A DNA stretch of 6,149 nucleotides, taken from Pseudomonadota bacterium. GTDB taxonomy: Bacteria; Pseudomonadota; Alphaproteobacteria; Rickettsiales; SXRF01. Location: NCBI GenBank assembly GCA_028873275.1, contig JAGWLJ010000096.1, positions 1 through 6,149 of the forward strand, given 5' to 3'. Made by a program: the position numbers and the translations under genes. How positions within the stretch are numbered: the stretch's first letter is position 1; each line of letters starts with the position of its first letter. Positions 1 through 5,013 of the stretch are shown piece by piece. The notes below the pieces were generated by a model. It searched no databases. It was given only the letters and a program-made list of their open reading frames with translations, and was not told where the DNA came from.

Positions 1-308
1 TTGATCTCCTGCAGCGACGCCTTGTGAAAGCGGTCAAGATACTTCTGCTGTTGTGTCGCTATCAACGCCTGCTGCGCCGCCAGTTCTTTGTGCTGGGTCC
101 AGCCCAGCGTGCCCTTGCTGTTGCCCGAGGGCGTCGGCCAGGCGGGATAAAACACCCAGTAGCCGACGGCCCAGACAATGGTGATCAGGAATACCCACAG
201 CCACCAGCGGGGCGCGGGATTGTTCAGCTCCTTGATGCTGTCCCATTCATGGCCGGTGGTTTCGGCACCGCTGATCTCGTCTTTTTCTTTACGGTCAGTC
301 ATGGTCAT
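1..308 (-). CDS. ccoP: cbb3-type cytochrome c oxidase subunit III (CcoP), N-terminal part, cut by window edge
   Basis: CcoP is the membrane-anchored dihaem cytochrome c subunit of the cbb3 oxidase, passing electrons towards the catalytic subunit. Only the first 102 codons are present. The frame is still open at base 1, so the two CXXCH haem domains, which lie further on in this family, are outside the window. What can be seen is the family N-terminus: TTGHEWDSIKELNNP at about residues 17-31, then the aromatic-rich membrane anchor (PRWWLWVFLITIVWAVGYW, about 33-51) and the YPAWP exit motif. Two ATGs are possible, at 308 and 302, giving MTMTDRK or MTDRK. A GGGG run about 7 bases before the second makes 302 equally plausible. 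Either start lies inside the end of ccoQ (8 or 14 bases overlap), so ccoP is probably translated by coupling. It is the last recognised gene of the minus-strand ccoNOQP operon. Confidence 0.95.
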   Translation of the reverse strand, partial: MTMTDRKEKDEISGAETTGHEWDSIKELNNPAPRWWLWVFLITIVWAVGYWVFYPAWPTPSGNSKGTLGWTQHKELAAQQALIATQQQKYLDRFHKASLQEI

Positions 309-444
309 CCCCCAGCGGAATATGGGCATAGGATTGCAGCCGCTGCTTGTTGCGCGGCAGGTACGACCACAGCGCGATGATGCTGAACATGGTGAAGAAT
401 AGCACCGAGACGATCAGGCCGGAATGAGTGACGATGAAGTTCAT
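295..444 (-). CDS. ccoQ: cbb3-type cytochrome c oxidase subunit CcoQ
   Basis: A 49-residue membrane protein too short for routine ORF cut-offs. It has one hydrophobic segment at about residues 8-28 (GLIVSVLFFTMFSIIALWSY), followed by a basic PRNKQR stretch and an acidic C-terminus (GDDHD). This layout and its place between ccoO and ccoP are those of CcoQ, the small non-haem subunit that helps stabilise the cbb3 complex, notably the association of CcoP. The start is fixed by context: the ccoO stop and this ATG share one base in TAATG, and a GAGGT ribosome site lies in the last codons of ccoO. The stop overlaps the start of ccoP. No cytochrome motif is present, as expected. Assignment rests mainly on synteny and topology, because CcoQ sequences are poorly conserved. 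Confidence 0.9.
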   Translation of the reverse strand: MNFIVTHSGLIVSVLFFTMFSIIALWSYLPRNKQRLQSYAHIPLGDDHD

Positions 445-1181
445 TATTTTTTACCTCGCGGGTCCATGTCCGGATCATAATCCCTGAAGTCGACATCGGT
501 GCCGAGCTTCTGCAGATAGGCCACCAGTGCGTCCATTTCCGAGATGAAATTCGGCTGGCCGTCGAAGTCGCGGGCGATCACCTTGTCGCCGTAGCGTTTC
601 CTGAGGCCTGACGTATCCGTATTGCCGCTGGCTTGTGTGATGGCGTCGTTATAGGCGTTCTCGATCATATCGTCGGTGTAGGGCACGCCGGTGGCGCGCA
701 GGGCGCGCAGGTGATCGGGGATATGGTTCAGGTCGGCGCCCTGGTTCATCAGGAAACCGTAGGTCGGCATGACCGATTCCGGCACTACCGAGCGCGGATC
801 GATTAAATGCGCTACGTGCCACTCGTCGGAATACTTGCCGCCGACGCGGGCGAGGTCCGGCCCGATGCGCTTGCTGCCCCACAGAAACGGGTGGTCGTAC
901 ATGCTTTCGGCGGCTAGCGAATAATGCCCGTAGCGCGCCACCTCGTCGCGCAGGCTGCGGATCTGCTGGCTGTGGCAGAGAGAACAGCCTTCGCGGATAT
1001 AAATGTTCTGGCCCACCAGCTCCAGCGGCGTATAGGGCCTCACGCCCTTGACCGGCTCAATGGTGGTTTCCAGCCGGAAGAGCGGCAGGATTTCCACCAT
1101 GCCGCCGATCGACACCACGATGATGCAGAAGATAAGCAGCAGGATGGAATTGCGCTCGATCTTTTGGTGTTGGTCAAGCAT
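444..1181 (-). CDS. ccoO: cbb3-type cytochrome c oxidase subunit II, monohaem cytochrome c (CcoO)
   Basis: CcoO is the membrane-anchored monohaem cytochrome c of the cbb3 oxidase, relaying electrons to the CcoN haems from the periplasmic side. The 245-residue product is full length for the family. An N-terminal membrane anchor spans about residues 12-35. The covalent haem site CSLCH is at residues 66-70, preceded by the family motif GQNIYIREGC. The distal haem ligand is probably Met138 in PESVMPTYGFL. Conserved CcoO segments SKRIGPDLARVGGKY and HLIDPRSVVPESVMP are intact, and a family-typical segment ending MDALVAYLQKLGT lies near the C-terminus. The ATG at 1181 has a good GGAGAAGG ribosome site and overlaps the end of ccoN by 8 bases (ATGCTTGA). 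The stop shares one base with the ccoQ start. Confidence 0.97.
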   Translation of the reverse strand: MLDQHQKIERNSILLLIFCIIVVSIGGMVEILPLFRLETTIEPVKGVRPYTPLELVGQNIYIREGCSLCHSQQIRSLRDEVARYGHYSLAAESMYDHPFLWGSKRIGPDLARVGGKYSDEWHVAHLIDPRSVVPESVMPTYGFLMNQGADLNHIPDHLRALRATGVPYTDDMIENAYNDAITQASGNTDTSGLRKRYGDKVIARDFDGQPNFISEMDALVAYLQKLGTDVDFRDYDPDMDPRGKK

Positions 1182-2664
1182 GGCCTTCTCCCGTCATGGC
1201 CTGAGTTGCACCAGCAACTCTAAGGCCATCCAGGCTGGGTCCCCCTAGAATTTGCTGCGCAAATTCGGGGGATGACGATGGCACAATGGTTTTCCACACA
1301 TTATACACCATCACCAGGAAGCCACCGAGATAAAGCGTGCCTCCCAGGGCACGGATAATGTAATACGGGTGCATGGCCTGCACGGTTTCAACAAAAGAAT
1401 AGGTGAGGAAGCCCATTTGGTCATAGGAACGCCACATCAGCCCCTGCATAATGCCGGCAATCCACATCGAGGTGATGTAGAGCACGATGCCGAGCGTCGC
1501 CACCCACAGATGCACGCTGATCAGCTTCACCGAATACATGCCGGAGCGTTTCCACAGCACCGGCACCATGTGGTAAATGGCACCGAAGCTGATGAACGCC
1601 ACCCAGCCCAGCGCGCCGCTATGCACATGGCCGATCGTCCAGTCGGTATAATGCGACAGGGCGTTGACCTCCTTGATTGACATTAGTGGGCCCTCGAACG
1701 TCGCCATGCCGTAAAAGGCCAGCGCCACGATCATGAACTGCAGCACCGGGTCGTCGCGCAGTTTGTGCCAGGCGCCGGAGAGCGTCATGATGCCGTTGAT
1801 CATGCCGCCCCAGCTGGGCATCCACAGCATGATGGAAAACGTCATGCCCAGCGTCTGCGCCCAGTCGGGCAGGGCGGTGTAAAGCAGGTGATGCGGCCCG
1901 GCCCAGATATAAATGAAGATCAGCGACCAGAAATGCAGGATGGATAGCCGGTAGGAATAAATTGGCCGGTTGGCGCGCTTGGGGATAAAATAATACATGA
2001 TGCCAAGAAATCCGGCGGTCAGGAAAAATCCCACCGCGTTATGGCCGTACCACCATTGGATCATTGCGCTCTGCACGCCGCCCCAGTAGGAGTAGCTTTT
2101 GGTAGAAAGCAGCGACACCGGCACGCAGATATGATTGACGATGTGAAGGATGGCGATGGTGACGATGAAGCCCAGGTAAAACCAATTGGCGACGTAGATA
2201 TGCGGCTCGCGGCGATTCCTGAGCGTCATCATGAACACCAGCAGGTAGGACACCCAGACGAACACCAGCCATAAGCTGGCGTACCATTCCGGCTCGGCGT
2301 ATTCCTTGCTAGTGGTGATGCCCAACACATAGCCAAGCGCCGCCATGACGATGAAGGCCTGGTAGCCCCAGAAGGTGAAGAGCGCCAGCGCATCGTTCCA
2401 CAGCCGGGTGCGGCAGGTGCGCTGCACGACGAAATAGCTGGTGCCGAAGAGCACGTTGCCGCCGAAGGCGAAGATGACGCCCGAGGTGTGCACCGGTCTT
2501 AAGCGCCCGAAATTGAGATATGGCTCGACGTTGAGCCAGGGAAACGCCAGCTGCAGGGCGATGAATAATCCCACAGTCATCCCGGCCGCAGCCCAGAACA
2601 GGGCGGCGATGGAGAAGAGTTTTACGATTTCGTCGTTATAGTTCGGAGCGTCCGTCGTACTCAT
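1174..2664 (-). CDS. ccoN: cbb3-type cytochrome c oxidase catalytic subunit I (CcoN)
   Basis: CcoN is the haem-copper catalytic subunit that reduces oxygen to water and pumps protons; the cbb3 class has high oxygen affinity and serves microaerobic respiration. The 496-residue protein has about 12 membrane segments and every expected ligand. His59 (RPVHTSG) and His348 are the low-spin haem b ligands. His346 (GHVHSG) is the high-spin b3 ligand. His208 (WWYGHNAV) with His258-His259 (GPHH) bind CuB, and Tyr252 is the tyrosine cross-linked to the CuB histidine in this class. Glu324 (FEGP) is the conserved C-family glutamate. Roles are transferred from characterised cbb3 oxidases by alignment in my head. 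I chose the ATG at 2664 (MSTTDAPNYND), not an in-frame TTG at 2742 whose 26 extra residues look unlike the family. Its GAGGG site is only 3 bases from the ATG, but the ATGA overlap with the upstream small ORF offers coupling. Confidence 0.98.
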   Translation of the reverse strand: MSTTDAPNYNDEIVKLFSIAALFWAAAGMTVGLFIALQLAFPWLNVEPYLNFGRLRPVHTSGVIFAFGGNVLFGTSYFVVQRTCRTRLWNDALALFTFWGYQAFIVMAALGYVLGITTSKEYAEPEWYASLWLVFVWVSYLLVFMMTLRNRREPHIYVANWFYLGFIVTIAILHIVNHICVPVSLLSTKSYSYWGGVQSAMIQWWYGHNAVGFFLTAGFLGIMYYFIPKRANRPIYSYRLSILHFWSLIFIYIWAGPHHLLYTALPDWAQTLGMTFSIMLWMPSWGGMINGIMTLSGAWHKLRDDPVLQFMIVALAFYGMATFEGPLMSIKEVNALSHYTDWTIGHVHSGALGWVAFISFGAIYHMVPVLWKRSGMYSVKLISVHLWVATLGIVLYITSMWIAGIMQGLMWRSYDQMGFLTYSFVETVQAMHPYYIIRALGGTLYLGGFLVMVYNVWKTIVPSSSPEFAQQILGGPSLDGLRVAGATQAMTGEGHA

Positions 2665-2786
2665 GCGCCCTCGCTGCCAATCTGCAGCATGGCGATGGCG
2701 TAGGATTTGCCGTGCCTGGCCGGGTGATGCGGTTTGCCGCAATGAACGAAGAGGAGGAGTGCGGAAAAAATAAATAAATATCGCAT
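2661..2786 (-). CDS. small leader ORF of the cco operon: 41-residue hydrophobic or lipoprotein-like peptide
   Basis: I do not recognise this product and propose it from the sequence alone. It encodes 41 residues beginning MRYLFIFSALLLFVHCGK: one basic residue, a hydrophobic core (about 3-15), then Cys16. That resembles a lipoprotein signal, but the residues before the cysteine (FVH) do not match a good lipobox, so a single-pass membrane peptide is equally possible. The remainder is basic and His-containing (PHHPARHGK), then YAIAMLQIG. Three things support real translation: an AAAGG site 4 bases before the ATG; a position only about 19 bases after the predicted transcription start; and a TGA stop that overlaps the ccoN ATG as ATGA. 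It does not resemble CcoS, CcoQ or CcoH as I know them. It could be a small oxidase accessory protein or simply a translated leader that feeds ribosomes to ccoN. Confidence 0.6.
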   Translation of the reverse strand: MRYLFIFSALLLFVHCGKPHHPARHGKSYAIAMLQIGSEGA

Positions 2787-2804
2787 ACTGCCTTTACGGT
2801 GGGT

Positions 2805-2817
2805 TTATCGAAATCTA
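2805..2817 (-). promoter_or_regulatory. predicted -10 element and transcription start of the cco operon
   Basis: Read on the minus strand, TAGATT at 2817-2812 resembles a -10 hexamer. The expected start is an A near 2805, giving a leader of about 19 bases to the first ORF. With this start the FNR-type box centre falls at -41.5 and replaces the -35 element, which is the known arrangement of class II FNR/FixK-activated promoters. The -10 match alone would be modest; it is the exact spacing that makes it convincing. The start point is inferred, not observed. Confidence 0.6.
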
Positions 2818-2839
2818 CCGCCTGTCCGCCGCCGCGTAT

Positions 2840-2853
2840 TTGATTGCGATCAA
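2840..2853. promoter_or_regulatory. FNR/FixK/Anr-type binding site for the cco operon
   Basis: TTGATTGCGATCAA is a perfect match to the FNR-family consensus TTGAT-N4-ATCAA, a 5-bp inverted repeat with a 4-base spacer. In proteobacteria such boxes control ccoNOQP through FNR, FnrL, Anr or FixK, switching on the high-affinity oxidase when oxygen falls. The box is 176 bases upstream of ccoN and about 54 upstream of the small leader ORF. It lies at -41.5 relative to the predicted start. Which FNR-family regulator binds cannot be told from the site. Confidence 0.88.
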
Positions 2854-2961
2854 GCGACCTAGAATATCATCGGCTGCCAAAATAAATGCAATTATATAAC
2901 AATTGGTTAATGTGCCACTTTGAGGCATTTACGTGGTCCGTATATCTGACCTTTTTATCCA

Positions 2962-2967
2962 TATACT
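2962..2967 (+). promoter_or_regulatory. candidate -10 element for the CsbD-family gene
   Basis: TATACT differs from the TATAAT consensus at one position and would place the start near 2974, leaving a leader of about 55 bases. No matching -35 element is visible, so this is a weak call that could only stand with an activator or an alternative sigma factor. Confidence 0.25.
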
Positions 2968-3001
2968 TTTTTTACCGTGGCATGTGCGATGATTAACCGT
3001 A

Positions 3002-3016
3002 GGGCGTCTGTCGCCC
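3002..3016 (+). promoter_or_regulatory. small hairpin immediately before the CsbD-family ribosome site
   Basis: GGGCG (3002-3006) pairs with CGCCC (3012-3016) across a 5-base loop. It ends exactly where the strong AAAGGAGG ribosome site (3017-3024) begins. Such a stem could protect the 5' end of the message or tune ribosome access without hiding the site itself. It is short and may be chance in GC-rich DNA. Confidence 0.3.
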
Positions 3017-3029
3017 AAAGGAGGTTTTT

Positions 3030-3218
3030 ATGAACAAAGATACCATCAAAGGGACTGCCAAGAAGGTCGAAGGTTCGTTCGAGCGCACGTACGGCAAAGT
3101 GGCTAATGACCAATCCGCCGTGCTCAAAGGCGACGCTAAGAAAGCCGCCGGCGAGGCCCAGAAGGCCATGGGCAAGGCCAAGGACGCCGTCGACCGCGAA
3201 ACTAAAGACGAATACTGA
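3030..3218 (+). CDS. CsbD-family small stress-response protein
   Basis: A 62-residue, highly charged, hydrophilic protein. It matches the CsbD family (Pfam CsbD; E. coli YjbJ is a member) across its whole length: MNKDTIKGTAKKVEGS, then GKVANDQSAVLKGDAKKAAGE, then a helical AQKAMGKAKDAVD tail. Family members are abundant, largely helical or disordered small cytoplasmic proteins induced by general stress; no biochemical activity is firmly established. There is no signal peptide. Translation should be strong, with AAAGGAGG 5 bases before the ATG. It is transcribed away from the cco operon and is followed at 3241 by a strong hairpin and then the exported-protein gene, with which it may share a message. 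Regulation by stress is inferred from the family; no stress sigma-factor site was found. Confidence 0.93.
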   Translation: MNKDTIKGTAKKVEGSFERTYGKVANDQSAVLKGDAKKAAGEAQKAMGKAKDAVDRETKDEY

Positions 3219-3240
3219 ACGTTGTAAAATGAGTGTAACT

Positions 3241-3271
3241 GGCATCGCCCGGGATTTTCCCGGGCGATGCC
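3241..3271 (+). terminator. perfect 13-bp hairpin between the CsbD-family gene and the exported-protein gene
   Basis: GGCATCGCCCGGG (3241-3253) pairs perfectly with CCCGGGCGATGCC (3259-3271) around the loop ATTTT. The stem is very stable and lies 22 bases after the CsbD stop, so an intrinsic terminator is the natural reading. The following tract is only GTTTATATATA, short of a real U run, so termination may be partial. The hairpin also ends just 12 bases before the AAAGGGAGG ribosome site of the next gene. It may therefore act as an attenuator or as a message-stabilising stem between two cotranscribed genes. Confidence 0.75.
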
Positions 3272-3294
3272 GTTTATATATAAAGGGAGGAATT

Positions 3295-3720
3295 ATGACA
3301 TACTTCAAGACTCTGCTCTTGCTTGGGCTGACCATCGGCACCGCATCAGGCGCGCAGGCACAATCCGCATACTCTAATTATTATAATACAAGCCCGGGAC
3401 AGCAGCCGAATACAACGGAATCCGGCTTGGCCAATCCATCCGGCTCAACGCTCTATACGCCCAATACGACGGAGCGCACGCTGGGTGGAACAGCATCACC
3501 GATGAATCAGCCGATGGGTGCCAATACAGCGAACAATACCGGAATCGATAACAGCACCAATTCCTCGAATATGGACGTCAATACGAACAGCAATGCTACC
3601 GGTAACGCCAACGGTACTATGAGTGGTGGTGTGACGGGGGCTACGGGTGGCGGCGCGGGTGCAGCGGGAACGGGCGCGGCAGGCGGTGCAGCTGGCGCCG
3701 GCGGAGGCGCCGCCCGCTAG
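3295..3720 (+). CDS. exported Asn-rich, Gly/Ala-rich protein of unknown function
   Basis: I do not recognise the family. The 141-residue product starts with a clear Sec signal peptide: Lys5, a Leu-rich core (7-15) and a signal peptidase I site GAQA|QS after residue 22. The mature protein is low-complexity in three zones. Residues 23-70 are Tyr/Ser/Pro-containing, with PNTTE repeated 18 residues apart (38 and 56). Residues 77-108 are dominated by Asn, Thr and Ser. Residues 111-141 are almost only Gly and Ala, ending in a single Arg. There is no cysteine in the mature chain, no enzyme motif and no second membrane segment. The start is set by an AAAGGGAGG site 4 bases before the ATG; a longer in-frame start at 3106 would run through the CsbD gene and the hairpin and hide the signal peptide. 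A surface, matrix or periplasmic structural role is a guess from composition. Its stop overlaps the stop of the convergent transporter gene. Confidence 0.82.
   Translation: MTYFKTLLLLGLTIGTASGAQAQSAYSNYYNTSPGQQPNTTESGLANPSGSTLYTPNTTERTLGGTASPMNQPMGANTANNTGIDNSTNSSNMDVNTNSNATGNANGTMSGGVTGATGGGAGAAGTGAAGGAAGAGGGAAR
3406..3474 (+). repeat. short repeat in the exported protein (PNTTE, period 18 residues)
   Basis: Codons 38-42 (3406-3420) and 56-60 (3460-3474) both encode PNTTE, 54 bases apart. The residues that follow are only loosely similar (SGLANPSGS against RTLGGTASP). The codons differ at third positions, so this is an older or selected repeat and not a recent duplication. Confidence 0.5.
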
Positions 3721-4982
3721 CCCGGCGGCTGTTCCTTGCGCCTGCGGTAGCGCGGGTCCATCATGACGGCCAGCAGTCCGGTGCGCGTCAGTAAGCGGAA
3801 CGGCTTGGTGAAGGCCGGCATGCGGCCTTTGGCTATGCGCGCCAGGTCGTAGAGGATCAGCGCTCCCGCCAGCAGGGCGAGATAGAAAAACAGCATCGAC
3901 TGCCCTGCCGCATGGATCATGGCGCCGGCCGCCAGCGGCCCGATGATGGCGCCGACGCTCTGGATCAGCTGCAGCCCGACGCTGGCGCGCACGAAATATT
4001 CCGGCCCGACGAAATCATTGGCATGGGCGATGCACAGCGAATAAAGCGGGTGCAGCCCGGCTCCGAACAGCATACTCCACACCAACAGCCATCCCATGCC
4101 GAATGTAGCGGAAGGCGACGACCATAGCGCCGTCAGCGCCAGCGCCAGCGAGGCGCTGAGAACCAGCGCCGAGGCCAGCATGATCACCTGCCGCCGCCCG
4201 ATGCGGTCGGAAAGCGCGCCCAGCGGCCATTGCGTCAGAAGCCCGCCCATCAGCCCGGCCGCCATGAACCAGGCAGCGTCATGCGGCGGGAAGCCGAGGT
4301 TGATGACGTAGGCGGCGGTAAGCCCCCAGTAGGCGCTGCCCATCAGCCCTGCCGCTAGCGCGCCGGCCACGCTCAGCGGCGAGATGGCAAGCAGCCGCCG
4401 CACGCCCAGCGTCTGCGGCGCTTCGATGGGCGTTGGCTGCTCGATGCGGCTTAAAATCAGCGGCACCAATGCCAGCGACAGCAGCATCGAGGATATGGCG
4501 AACAGCTCGAACCCGTCGGCAGGAGCGAGAAAGAACAGCATCTGCCCCAGCGACATACTGATGAAGTTGATGATCATGTAGACCGAGAGAATCCGCCCGC
4601 GCGTGTCCTGGTCGACGATGCGGTTGAGCCAGCTCTCCATGACGGTGTAGAGATGCACCAGGCACAGGCCGTATATGGCCCGCAGCAGGAGCCACGCCAG
4701 CGGGTGCAGCGTCAATGAATGCGCCAGCATGATGGCCGACGCGCCGGCGGCGGCGGCGGCGAACACGCGGATGTGGCCCACGCGCGCGATCAGCCACGGG
4801 CAGACGAAGGTGCCGGCGATGAACCCGACGTAATAGGAAGACATCAACCCGCCGATCAGCACGCCGGAAAAATGCATGAGATCGGCCCGCGCCGGCAGCA
4901 GCACGCTCTGCAACCCATGCCCGAGGCAGAGGATGGAGAAACTGGCGAGCAGGGCGATGACGGAGGTGACGCGGCGGAGCAT
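3717..4982 (-). CDS. major facilitator superfamily transporter, YcaD-like
   Basis: A 421-residue inner-membrane carrier with about 12 hydrophobic segments in two halves, the usual size for the superfamily. The loop between segments 8 and 9 carries an intact MFS signature, GALSDRIGRRQVI (residues 255-267); the equivalent loop in the first half is degenerate (WLIARVGHIRVF, 63-74). ESWLN (116-120), RGRILSVYMI (128-137) and HPLYSLCIAHANDFV (311-325) resemble E. coli YcaD and its relatives, whose substrates are mostly unknown. I cannot assign a substrate. The ATG at 4982 has no clear ribosome site, but no alternative in-frame start lies upstream. The gene follows phaC by 31 bases on the same strand, so it is probably cotranscribed and perhaps translated by reinitiation. 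A run of five CGG triplets (4745-4761) encodes Ala75-79. The C-terminus has a basic tail (RYRRRKEQ). Confidence 0.92.
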   Translation of the reverse strand: MLRRVTSVIALLASFSILCLGHGLQSVLLPARADLMHFSGVLIGGLMSSYYVGFIAGTFVCPWLIARVGHIRVFAAAAAGASAIMLAHSLTLHPLAWLLLRAIYGLCLVHLYTVMESWLNRIVDQDTRGRILSVYMIINFISMSLGQMLFFLAPADGFELFAISSMLLSLALVPLILSRIEQPTPIEAPQTLGVRRLLAISPLSVAGALAAGLMGSAYWGLTAAYVINLGFPPHDAAWFMAAGLMGGLLTQWPLGALSDRIGRRQVIMLASALVLSASLALALTALWSSPSATFGMGWLLVWSMLFGAGLHPLYSLCIAHANDFVGPEYFVRASVGLQLIQSVGAIIGPLAAGAMIHAAGQSMLFFYLALLAGALILYDLARIAKGRMPAFTKPFRLLTRTGLLAVMMDPRYRRRKEQPPG

Positions 4983-5013
4983 GGCCGCATTATGGTCGCA
5001 GCATAGTTATGAT

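Larger units (their letters stand above)
2854..3029. other. AT-rich divergent intergenic region between the cco promoter and the CsbD-family gene
   Basis: This stretch carries no convincing reading frame of its own. It is much richer in A and T than the flanking genes and should hold the promoter for the plus-strand pair. The best -10-like sequence for that direction is TATACT at 2962-2967, but no good -35 sits 16-18 bases before it. A weaker alternative is TTGAGG (2920-2925) with TATCTG 17 bases further on. I see no GGAAC-type -35 of the alphaproteobacterial general stress sigma factor EcfG. The promoter class therefore stays open. Confidence 0.5.

Noticed and set aside
2665..2742. N-terminal extension of CcoN from an in-frame TTG at 2742
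   Set aside because: The 26 added residues do not resemble the CcoN family. The region is better explained by the small ORF in another frame, and the ATG at 2664 gives a normal CcoN start.
2840..2853. FNR-type box acting also on the divergent CsbD gene
   Set aside because: An activating position for that direction would need a start near 2888, and no -10-like sequence sits there. The CsbD gene begins about 180 bases away.
3106..3294. Longer start for the exported protein, beginning inside the CsbD gene
   Set aside because: It would translate the CsbD gene out of frame and the hairpin, and bury a clear signal peptide. A strong ribosome site stands directly before the ATG at 3295.
2955..3341. 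128-codon minus-strand frame opposite the CsbD gene
   Set aside because: It crosses the intergenic region, the CsbD gene and the hairpin in antisense and resembles no family. The CsbD match on the plus strand is clear.
3709..3729. GCCGCC/GGCGGC stem across the convergent stop codons as a bidirectional terminator
   Set aside because: The stem is only 6 bp with a 9-base loop, has no T tract on either side, and lies in GC-rich coding sequence where such pairings are common by chance.
4279..4797. 172-codon open frame on the minus strand inside the transporter gene
   Set aside because: It is a different-frame shadow of a GC-rich membrane protein gene. Its product is Arg/Ala/His-rich with no family resemblance, while the overlapping frame is a clear transporter.
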